Source of the DNA: Amoebophrya sp. AT5.2
Lineage: Eukaryota; Sar; Dinophyceae; Syndiniales; Amoebophryaceae
DNA length: 15,564 nt
Reading direction: 5' to 3'
NCBI GenBank assembly: GCA_005223375.1
Contig: RXOD01005160.1
Span: 1 to 15,564 of the forward strand
The position numbers and the translations under genes were made by a program. Positions 6,032-14,137 of the stretch are shown here, piece by piece (position 1 is the first letter of the stretch; each line of letters begins with the position of its first letter). The notes beneath the pieces are model-generated. The model saw nothing but the letters and a program-made list of their open reading frames with translations, did not search any database and was not told the origin of the DNA.

Positions 6032-8868
6032 CTACAGCCACTTGAGCGGCATGACGTAGTCTGGCGAGTCGCTGTAGCCGAAAAATTCGAGGTCGAACGC
6101 GTAGTGTTCCCGCACCAGTCGTACCGCTTCCTCCGTCCACAGCGCTTCCCACGTGGTTTCGCAGTTGTCGTACTCGACTTTTTTGTTGTCAAACTTGCAA
6201 ATCGCTCGCTCGGTGTTCGACGCGGGGAGCACCTTCGGGAACCGTTTCGGCAAGGCGTCCAGCTCGCAGTAGTTATACTCCCGGCACAGCACGTCGTACA
6301 GCTCGAGCAGGTCGTCCTGGACGGTCTCCAGGTGCAGCACGAAGAAGTCGTTCATCTCGTTCTCGCTTAACTTTCCGTTCACCTGCAGAAACACCTCGTC
6401 GTTCACCATGTCCAGAAACGGCCGCATGTGGAAGATGTCGCTTACGTCCACCTCCGACTCCAGGTGCACGCAAAAACCCTGGTGCTGGCGCTCCGGATCC
6501 CCGTCGCCGACCTGCTCATCACCATCGCCAGCTTTCATCTTCTCCCCGGACAGCTCGTCCGAGACGGCGTAGCCGGCGGCCCTCGCCTTGGCGAGCATCT
6601 CCGGAGTGGACTCCGCCACACACAGCTTCGGCGCCGACTTGTCCGCGAAGTTCTCGCTGAGATCGCGCGTGAAACCGATGCCGGTGAGCTCGCGCCACTG
6701 CGCCCGTAAATTCAGCATGCGCGACAGCCACCGCCCGAAGTCACTCCAGTCTTTGTACGGGCCCATCCGCTTTATGAACCGAGAGAAGTGGTAACCCTTT
6801 GGAGGGTGGCGGATTTTTGCCCTAGCGATGGCGAGTGGCAGGGGAAAGCACGGCCCAGGGGAATGCTGAAGATAGGAGGACCCGAAAGCAGGGCAATACA
6901 GGAGGCCTAGGGTGGTAATCGGTTCGATCAGCTGCAGGGTGCAGAAGTGCCAAAGCCAATCTACCCAACCGCAAAAAGCCGCCTGTATTGCAGCTGCAGA
7001 CCTCTACTTAGGACCACCAAAGGGGACCCCAAAGAACCCCCAAAAAATTTCACCTACCACTTTAGGCACTTACCACCTGGTCCCGTCATACGCTTCGGAG
7101 CGGTGCCGCTCTTGCTCGCCTCCTTGATGGCCTGCGCAGGGTGCATCTGCGTGGGCAGCCAGGCAAACTGAAACATGCTGGCCATGCGCACGAACGGGTT
7201 GCGAGCCAGCACTACCTTCTTCCGCCACTTCTGCTCGGTGCAACACAGCGGACAAAGGTGCGCGGGCGGAAGAAAACGCATCCACGTCCAGTGCTCCTGG
7301 GTGTACGAGTCGGGAGGGAACCGATGCATCAAACGCTGACTCAAATCCTGCACAACCGGGTTGTTCTCCATCTGGCCCCAGCTGGTGTGTAAAGGTGTTT
7401 GTACTTCTCAATATCGGCGTTCAACAACACATACGTAGCGATCGCAAACCGCTATCGCGCGGACAGAGGAGCCATGTACGTCAGCCACACCAGCCAAAAT
7501 TTTTTGCGACACCATTTTTTGCACGCCATGATTCATTACGCCACTAGCGACAAGCATGCATCGGTAGCTACGAACTAGCGGAGAGCAAGGGTCAGAATCA
7601 AGGAAGTCGAAGTTCAAAAAACGAAAAGAAAAAATCTATCTATCAATCTAGCTGATACTTAGACATAGAAGATATCATTGATACTAGTCCAGTTCTTCCG
7701 CGAGCCAGTCGATCATGACTTTGGGCCGTATCAGCATGGCGTTCATCGCTTTGCCTAGCGAGGTCTTGATGTAGGGTTCCAGGTCCATGATGTAGTTCAT
7801 CGCGCTGCTGGTGCCGCTCTTTGGAAGCACGAACAAAGCGATCGGAGCGCCCATCGGGCAGTGGAACAGCTGCGAGAGCATGCCGCCCTCCTGCTTCTCG
7901 TTCGGTTTCGGCTTCCAGATCTGGCAGTTGGAGTTCAATAGCACCTTCTGCCGGTCGCGGAGGTGCGGCTCCTCGTGCCTATGCGCCTGCATGATGCACA
8001 TGCCGCCCCCGGGGCCGTAGCTGTCGCAGTGCTGTGCGCGGAAGAGCGCCAGCCGCTCGGAGAACAACAGGTCGAAGGGCGGGCTTTGGCCCTCACCGGT
8101 GCCCTGCCGCACCACCTGGTGCGCTTCGTCGAGCAGTGCAGCGAGCCTGTCCAGCGTCGCCGGCCGAAAGTCCAGGTAGTCGAGCGAGCCTGCTTGCTGT
8201 GCCTGGTGAAATCGCTCGCGGACTTCCCGCAGGAGGGCGGAGGCGGACAGGTCTTGTTCGTCACTCTCCTGCTGGAACAATCCGGGATCCGTCGCTGCGA
8301 TCTGCTCGGCCGCGTCGATGAATTCCGCGACGTACCGAGTGAACACTTCCGCATTGAACTGTGTCACCGCAATAGGGTCGCACACGCTGTACCAGTGCAG
8401 CTCCGACTGGCGGTTTGGCACCCGATAGTGCGGCATCACGGCCTGCATGTTGCGGTGGACCTGCTCCAGCAACGCGGGCGGCTGGGTGTCGTTCCACACG
8501 AGCGGAAACAGCTCGCCCCCGCGTCTCTTCTCCGCTTCCGATTGCTGCTGCTGCGGGCCATGCTGGCTCCGCCGCTGCCTTTCCTCGGAGGTGGTGGCGC
8601 TGGTGGACGAGGCACTCTGGCTAGTTGTGCTCGGAGAAAATTCACCACGCTCGTGCGGCGGGTTCTTGCCAGCTTCGTTTTGGGCGTCATTTTTTCGCGC
8701 TTCTACTTCTGAATCGAGCTCCAGGGCACCAAGCGGGAACGCAGCCTGGCGCAGGGCGTAAAGTCTTGTAACGATCTGAAAAGCCGACCAGCGAGGCAGC
8801 GAAGCAGCAACAGCGACTGACGAACTGCAAACCACAGCGACTATCACAGAAGACACGATTGATTTCAT
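6032..8868 (-). CDS. Gene C: secretory-pathway sulfotransferase, three exons (8868-7685, 7381-7058, 6821-6032)
   Basis: Predicted to be about 765 aa. It should transfer sulfate from PAPS to an unknown glycan or other acceptor in the Golgi. Residues 1 to about 22 form a signal peptide or anchor (MKSIVSSVIVAVVCSSSVAVA). Residues 50-118 are low complexity; 119-340 is an extension without a recognised domain. The 5'-phosphosulfate loop is ALFVLPKSGTSSAMNYI (K350), and the 3'-phosphate motif is RNPFVRMAS (455-463; R455, S463). Just before it lies the unusual LPPAHLCPLCC. The end has the pattern YAFDLEFFGYS. Exons join in phase 2: GACTA^GTATCA to CAG^CTGGGG, giving LDYWGQMENN; without splicing a TAG at 7686-7684 separates the two PAPS motifs. 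The second junction, AAAGTG^GTAGGT to CTAG^GGCA, keeps frame but is less certain: an alternative GTAAGT donor lies 15 bases upstream. Gene E is a paralog, and the family resembles carbohydrate sulfotransferases (Sulfotransfer_2-like). Sure of family, unsure of exact junction and substrate. Confidence 0.85.
6786..7062 (-). mobile_element. Introner-like / MITE-like element with terminal inverted repeats in gene C intron 2
   Basis: The stretch is bounded by perfect 8-bp inverted repeats, AAGTGGTA (6786-6793) and TACCACTT (7055-7062). A second, imperfect pair lies just inside: GGTGGCGGATTTTTG (6805-6819) against CAAAAAATTTCACC (7041-7054). A third pair, GCAATACAGGAGGC (6893-6906) and GCCGCCTGTATTGC (6978-6991), matches at 13 of 14. 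It almost exactly coincides with the predicted intron, with both splice sites inside or next to the repeats. It encodes no protein, and no clear target-site duplication is visible. Introners with terminal inverted repeats are known from several protists, including parasitic dinoflagellates; membership in such a family is inferred. Confidence 0.5.
6822..7057 (-). other. Intron 2 of gene C (about 236 nt, boundaries provisional)
   Basis: Preferred junction: AAAGTG^GTAGGTGAAA (starts 7057) to CCATCGCTAG^GGCA (ends 6822), both phase 2, giving the reading KCLKWAKIRHPPKGYHF into FSRFIKRMGPYKDW. Alternatives: the consensus GTAAGT donor at 7072 with an acceptor near 6751 (TACAAAG^AC, phase-matched, giving GDWSDFGRW). 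A good-looking acceptor, CTATCTTCAG, lies inside the intron but does not match phase. The homologous position in gene E is uninterrupted coding sequence, which supports an intron here. Confidence 0.6.
7382..7684 (-). other. Intron 1 of gene C (303 nt)
   Basis: Donor GACTA^GTATCAATG (starts 7684), acceptor TTTACACACCAG^CTGG (ends 7382). Both sides are phase 2, and joining restores a Tyr codon across the junction (D-Y-W-G-Q). The intron is AT-richer than the exons and has T-rich runs after the donor. Its first G forms the in-frame TAG that would end the unspliced reading. Confidence 0.75.
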
Positions 8869-9257
8869 GACCGCATATGTTACTCAGTCCCGTCTTTGTC
8901 GCGCGGTTGGTTCTAAAATCCACGGTGTGAAAACATACTCTTTGATTTCATGAAATTTTGGCCAGCCTTCATCACGAAGACGCATATTTATTGCATCGAC
9001 TGCATGCAGTATCCTTATCCATTCGACGGACCTGCGACTGATGTATAACAAGAACAAACAAGATTCTTTCATCCTGTTGAGAACACGCACGAAAATCAGC
9101 CGCCTGCACGCAGTTCTTTCTGTGGTGATAAAAAAAGGGTGGTTGCAGAATGAAGAAACTACAGAGCTGCACAGAATCCCTACGCTCAACTCCAGATTAT
9201 CGAGAGCGAGACATCTTCACATTTCAAGGTCATCGGTACACTTGCTATTTTTTGTGC
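8869..9257. other. Intergenic region between genes D and C
   Basis: A 389-base stretch that should contain the gene D 3' UTR and the gene C promoter. A minus-strand open frame (9189-8884, about 101 codons) ends 15 bases before the gene C start. Its last part (GWPKFHEIKEYVFTPWILEP) reads somewhat like protein but matches nothing I know; the codon preceding gene C's leader is a stop, so it is not fused to gene C. No RNA gene or promoter consensus is seen. Confidence 0.35.
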
Positions 9258-12200
9258 TCAGTAACGTCTTCCGCCGCCTCCCCACTGTCTTGGGTGGTTC
9301 GCATTGTGGCCGCTGCTGCTGCCCCCTCCATACGGCTCGCTTCGGTACTGCCCCCCGCCGCCCTTGCCTTTGCCCCCTCCGTAGCCTTTGTTTTTACTTC
9401 CTCCATAGTTGCTGTTATTATTGTTCCACGACGACGCCCCGCTTAAGCTGGGCAGTCCACCGCCGCCCCGCCCCGAGTTTCCATCATCGCGGCCCCCTCC
9501 ATAATGGGATGATGAGCTTCCCCCTCCGTAATTGTTGTCCCTGTCATATTCGTCGTGCATTCCATTTCCACGTCCATGATTTCCATTGTAGAAGTTGTTA
9601 GCGACGTTATCGTTTCTGTTTCTGTAGGAATCGTGCTGGGGGTCTGATGCGTGCCGCCCCGACGCCAGGTTCAGGTCGGTGTTTGCCTTGGGATCATCCC
9701 AGTCGAGGATCTTCATCGCCTTGCCTTTTTCTAAATCCCAGTACCATTTCCCCCCAGCGTCGTTGTTGCCCCGCTGTCTTTTGTTCTGTTGGTTCTGCAT
9801 TTGGATCCACGCGTTGCTCCCGACTTCCGGCCCGTCGTCGTTGTTACCCCCCCTATCCTCCTGATTCCGCCCGTGGTTCTCGAAGTTCTGCCGCTTTCGC
9901 GCGCCGTCGTGCAGCGACTTTCCGCCTTTTTCCTTCCCCTTGTTGCTGACCGGCGCTCCCTGCGTGCGGTGCACCTCTTCGAACAGCGTTTGCAGCAGGT
10001 AGAACAGCTTCTTCAGAAACTCGGTCTCCTGCGGAGCCGGCGGGCGGTGGGGATTTTCGCAGAACTTCGCGAACACGAACTTGAGGGCGCGGCGAATCCC
10101 CGTGAACAGCTGGGCTTGATTCCCGGGCAGGGCGAACTTCATCCAGCCGTCGTACATTTTCAGTTCCCCGTCCTCCATCCGTTCTTCGCCGGCCATGAGG
10201 CACAGCACCAGCGGGTGCACGAGAGAGATGTTCTTCATGGAATAGCTGGATTCCACCTGGGTGAGCTCCTCGAACACGCACCACTCGTCCTGCGAGATCA
10301 CGTCGCCAAGGCCGCGCGACGTGCCGTAACAGGTGGAGGCGTGGGCTGCGGCAGAAACCTTGCCACCCTTCACCTCCATCTCCCGGGTGTTGCGCCCGCA
10401 CCGCTTCACGGCCACGTTCGGGTACAAACCAGCAGTCAAAACCGAAAGAATCAAATGCTCCTGCCCACAGTTGCGCGACGCATACCCGTCGCCGTCGCCG
10501 AGACCTGTTCGACGGTGTAGTTAGGGTTTGGGATTCTTTAAATTACCAATTAATAGCTCAGATGTTCATGTTTGATGTTTCCGTTTCGTCGCAGACCGAC
10601 GTAGTGCATGAAGTTGAATTTATTTAATTTACACTGCGTTTTATATGGCAACACTGGCGTTGTAGCAGTAGACCAGAAACGCTGTATTCTTCGCTTGGCA
10701 CAGGGACAGACACTTTTTTTACACTAGACAAGTACTTGCAGTTGCACAACATGATACAACCTTGACCTGGCCATTCGCAAAGTACCTTGGTCCGGCAAAT
10801 CCGCCCGCAGTTTGAGCCCCGAGTCCGACATTTGCCGCATCGTTTTGCTGTTCAGTCCGTTGTTCTGGATGAACATGAGATCAGTCCCTTGTTTCGACTG
10901 TTGCAGTGCGCGGAGAAGCCCAATGTGGTCGCTCACAAAGGGGGCCGCGATCCGGGTTTTGTGGGAACCGCTCGCTGCGTTCGTATCCTGCAGCGTGGTC
11001 ATCTCTAAAGTCGTCTCCCCCGTCACTGGGTCGCGACTCGTGCTTTTTCCTTTTCCACTGCTGTTCTTCCCATCCGAATCGTGCAGTTTCTTCCCCAGCG
11101 TGATGAAGGGATCCCGGCAAAAAGCCGTCGAGCCCACCACCTGCAGCACGTCGTCCAACACGCCGAACAAAGCCGACCACATCACGGTTTTGGCAAGCGT
11201 CGGGGGCAGACTGCTGTTGCACAAAGCTTTGCCGAGCGGGGTTAACGCCTCAGTTGCTGCCTCCAAAGCGCCGATGCTCTTCAGCAGTTCCACCGCGTTG
11301 TCTACGCCCAGTTTTTCGGGCGGCGTGGGCGCCTTCAGCAGAAAGGAGTGGATTTTTGTGTCCTCCTGCTCGGTCTCGAGAAGGAGCATCTTCGCGGCGA
11401 GACAAGACTCCTCCAGCGGCGTGCGAAGAAGCTCGGGCTCGGTAAAAGCGTCCATACCTGAGTTTCGTGGGTAGTTGAAGTCTTGATATCGATTCTCTAT
11501 GCGACAGCTGGGGACACCTTTATCATGCTATGATCGTGTCCAAGTTTACTTCTGTACTGGTGGACATGTGTGCAAGACGAATAATTCATTACCTTCGTCC
11601 CTCCGCTTCTTCGAGAACAAATGAAAGCAGAGCCCTCCCTGCGTTCGGCCGGCGCGGCCGGCTCTCTGCGCCACGCTCGCCTGCGAGATCCAGCTTGTGG
11701 TAAGTGTGGCCACCTTCAGGTAGGGGTCGTAGCTGGTTTCTTTTGCCCGTCCGCAGTCGATGACGAACTCCACGTCCGGCACCGTGATACTCGCTTCTGC
11801 GATGTTGGTGGTCAAGACGATTTTCCGCACCCCCTGCTCCTCCATCGGTTTGAAGCACTCCTGCTGCTGCTCCATGCTCACTTGGCCGTGCAGCGGCATC
11901 ACTTGGAACTTCTTCTCGTCCAGGTCCGATTCCAGGATCCGCTGGCACTTGTCGATGTCGTTCCACCCCGTGAGGAAGACCAGGACCGCGCCGAGCGGTT
12001 TCCGCTTCAGTTTCTCCTGCTCCTCCGCGTTGTCCTTGTGCTCCTCGAGCTGGGCGTTCAGCACGTCCTTGTAGTTTTTGTCGATCCACATGATCAGGGC
12101 CTCGATGATCGGGAAGTCGAAGTCCAGGCTCGACTGCTGCAGCACGTCCATCTTCGCCAGCCCGTCCGTGAGCTTCCCCTTCGAGAACTTCTCCTGCTTT

Positions 12201-13453
12201 AGCAACGGCCGGATGTGGTCCGCCAGCCCCCAGTACCCGTCACCGCCGCGGCCCTCGCGCTGGAACACCGTGCGCTTCCACTCCTTCTCGTCCTCCATCT
12301 CGATGCCCGCGGACAAAATCCCCGGCCCCAGCCAGCGGCGGAACCCCGGGACCTTCCACAGCGTGGGCACGATCTGGTCCAGGTACAGCTCCTTCACGGG
12401 GAACGTCCGCCCCGGGATGTGCACCTTCCGCACGATCCCCTCGAAGTAGTTTTCGAAGGTCTCCAGCTGCAGCGTCGCGGACATTAGCAGCAGCCGCAAG
12501 TCCGGCCGCCGCCGCACCAGGTCGCGGATGAAGATGAGCGCGAAGTCGGCGAGTTTGTCCCGCTCGTGCACCTCGTCGAAGACGATGTGGGTGACGCCGG
12601 AAAGTTCCGGGTCCGTGAACAACCTCCGTCGCAACATCGCGGTGGTGCAGAAGGTGAGCCGCGTGCCCTGCGTGCGGCGCCGTTCCAGCGGGACGTGGAA
12701 GCCGACCTGCTTCTTCGCGTGGTGATCGCCCCGCTCCTGCTGCACGCGGTTCGCGAGCGAGATCGCCGCGATTTTGCGCGGCTGCGCCACCAAAATGTTC
12801 GCGCAGTCGTTGCCGTCGAGGAGAAACTGCGGCACCTGGGTGCTCTTCCCGCACCCGGTCTCGCCCGAAATCAGCGTCACCTGGTTCATCTGCACGGACT
12901 CCAGCACCTCCTCCCGCTGCGCCCACGCCGGCAGCTCCTTGCGCCGCTCGCCCAGCGCGTGCAGCTCGCAAGCGGCTTCCACGGAGCCCACGTCCATCGC
13001 GATGTGCACCAAATCCTCCGGGTTGTTGCTGTTGCCCCCACGCTGTGGCCCTTTTTTCCTGTTCGTGACCGTGCTAACGACATTGGCCTTGGGCACCGGT
13101 CGGTCGAAGGCGACCGCCAGCCGCGCGCAGTCCGCGAGCGCCTGCTCCTGCGGCCCCTTCAGGCTGAGCTCCCCGGCTTTGCCCTTTCCTTTGCCCTTTC
13201 TCCCGCGGCCCTTCGCCTCCTGCAGCCCGCCGGTGGGGTCCGAAACATACACACGGATGTGCCGTGTGGGGCCCTGCCCCTCGGACAAAGTAAACAGGCC
13301 GAAACCCTCGGCGATCCGATGCACATACTTTCGGTCCGCCGAAGAAAGGGTGGACGCGAACGCGATAAAAGCCTTGTCGTCGCCCTCGTCGCCCTTCTCG
13401 ACCAGCTCGGACAGCTGCCGAGAAATGTCCTTGCGAAAAGATTCCGTCGTCAT
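9258..13453 (-). CDS. Gene D: R3H-domain DEVH-box (DEAH/RHA family) RNA helicase, three exons (13453-11593, 11457-10786, 10504-9258)
   Basis: Predicted 1259 aa; an ATP-dependent 3'-5' RNA helicase by family. The R3H domain (about 1-72) has the signature DRKYVH (R41, H45). Helicase motifs are all present: I GETGCGKST (197-205), Ia AQPRKIAAISLANRV, II DEVH (293-296), III SAT (325-327), IV VLVFLTGWNDI, V TTNIAEASIT (548-557) and VI QRAGRAGR (596-603). Exon 2 carries the HA2 region (AVELLKSIGALE, FGVLDDVLQVVGSTAFCRDPF). Exon 3 carries the OB region (LTAGLYPNVA, 867-876) and a Gly/Asn/Tyr-rich tail (about 1151-1259) with repeated YGGG. Junctions GAAG^GTAATG/CTCAG^GT and CAAG^GTACTT/AACAG^GT are both phase 1 and restore Gly codons (RRDEGMDAF; PDQGLGDGDG). 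R3H plus DEAH core recalls YTHDC2 and plant NIH proteins; the glycine-rich tail recalls DHX9. No YTH or double-stranded-RNA-binding domain is seen. Confidence 0.93.
10505..10785 (-). other. Intron 2 of gene D (281 nt)
   Basis: Donor CAAG^GTACTT (starts 10785), acceptor CGTCGAACAG^GT (ends 10505), phase 1 on both sides. It is clearly AT-richer than the flanking exons and has stops in the helicase frame. Joining leads from RADLPDQ into G-LGDGDGYASRNCGQEHLILSVLTAGLYPNVA-type OB-region sequence, as expected for DEAH/RHA helicases. Confidence 0.85.
11458..11592 (-). other. Intron 1 of gene D (135 nt)
   Basis: Donor GACGAAG^GTAATG (starts 11592), acceptor CGAAACTCAG^GTATGG (ends 11458), phase 1 on both sides, restoring Gly. 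It links CFHLFSKKRRDEG, just after motif VI, to MDAFTEPELLRTPLEE. The latter is the expected start of the winged-helix/HA2 region (compare the family pattern PE(I/L)xRTPLE). AGGTA is present at both ends. Confidence 0.9.
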
Positions 13454-14137
13454 TCGATATCTTTTCCGAACTACTAGGATGAATGAATCTTCTATCGAAA
13501 ATGGAGTCTCAAATGTCGCTACTGCTGCGCCGAGCGTGGACGAGATCAGCAGCTCAGAATGATGCTGTCGTGAACTACAACTCTACTCGACTTCCTTGTG
13601 TGTCTCCTAGTTCTGTCACCTGGAATGAAAATTTATATTTTGAAGTTTTCTCAGTGCAGCTGAGGCTGAGCGCCAGGTAGTAACGTCACGATCCGCCACA
13701 AATTCGGATTTCACTGAAACGGCGGGCAATAAGTAACGTGAATATTGCGTTTTCCGGAGTGAAATATATAACAACAGCATGGAATCCATTGGACTTGGAA
13801 AAACAAGATCCTTTCCTTTATACGCAGAAGCAATTGTTCGCCTCGCTAGAGATCTCTTATTTGCGGGCGTTTGCTGCCGAGGCGAGCGGAAACTCGAGTG
13901 AGAAAATGAAAGGTACTGTAGTGACGAAGATAGACGAGAACTTGAGAACCTGGAGGAATGGTCACCATTCAATTGTGTGGAGCACCAGATCATTGATCAC
14001 ATTGATTTTGATTTTACGTTCTTTGAGTGCGGTGCTGCTCGACTGTGCGTTGTGTTATCGAGAATGCTGAACTTTTCAATGCCTTCGCTATCCTTTGCTT
14101 GAGCTGCTTCTTCATCGAAGGCATTCCCTTGTTCGAA
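13454..14137. other. Intergenic region between genes E and D
   Basis: A 684-base AT-richer stretch that should hold the gene E 3' UTR and the gene D promoter. Frames of 110 codons (plus, 13738-14070) and 125 codons (minus, 13993-13616) are present but look non-coding. A 10-bp inverted repeat, AATGCCTTCG (14078-14087) with CGAAGGCATT (14116-14125), starts about 12 bases after the gene E stop and could form a 3'-UTR hairpin. A TATA-like AAATATATAA lies near 13762 in plus orientation, but no plus-strand gene follows it. Confidence 0.4.

Noticed and set aside
7963..8712. 249-codon plus-strand frame opposite gene C exon 1
   Set aside because: Shadow of the sulfotransferase exon; composition follows the opposite strand.
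8884..9189. 101-codon minus frame just before gene C
   Set aside because: Some protein-like wording near its end, but it ends in a stop before gene C, has no recognised motif and sits in the presumed 5' region; kept only as a note in the intergenic entry.
12566..13477. 303-codon plus-strand frame opposite the helicase
   Set aside because: It lies entirely opposite the R3H and helicase motifs of gene D, which are unambiguous.
14078..14125. 10-bp inverted repeat after the gene E stop as a terminator
   Set aside because: One such repeat within 50 bases is expected by chance in a window of this size, and hairpin terminators are not a feature of nuclear protist genes.
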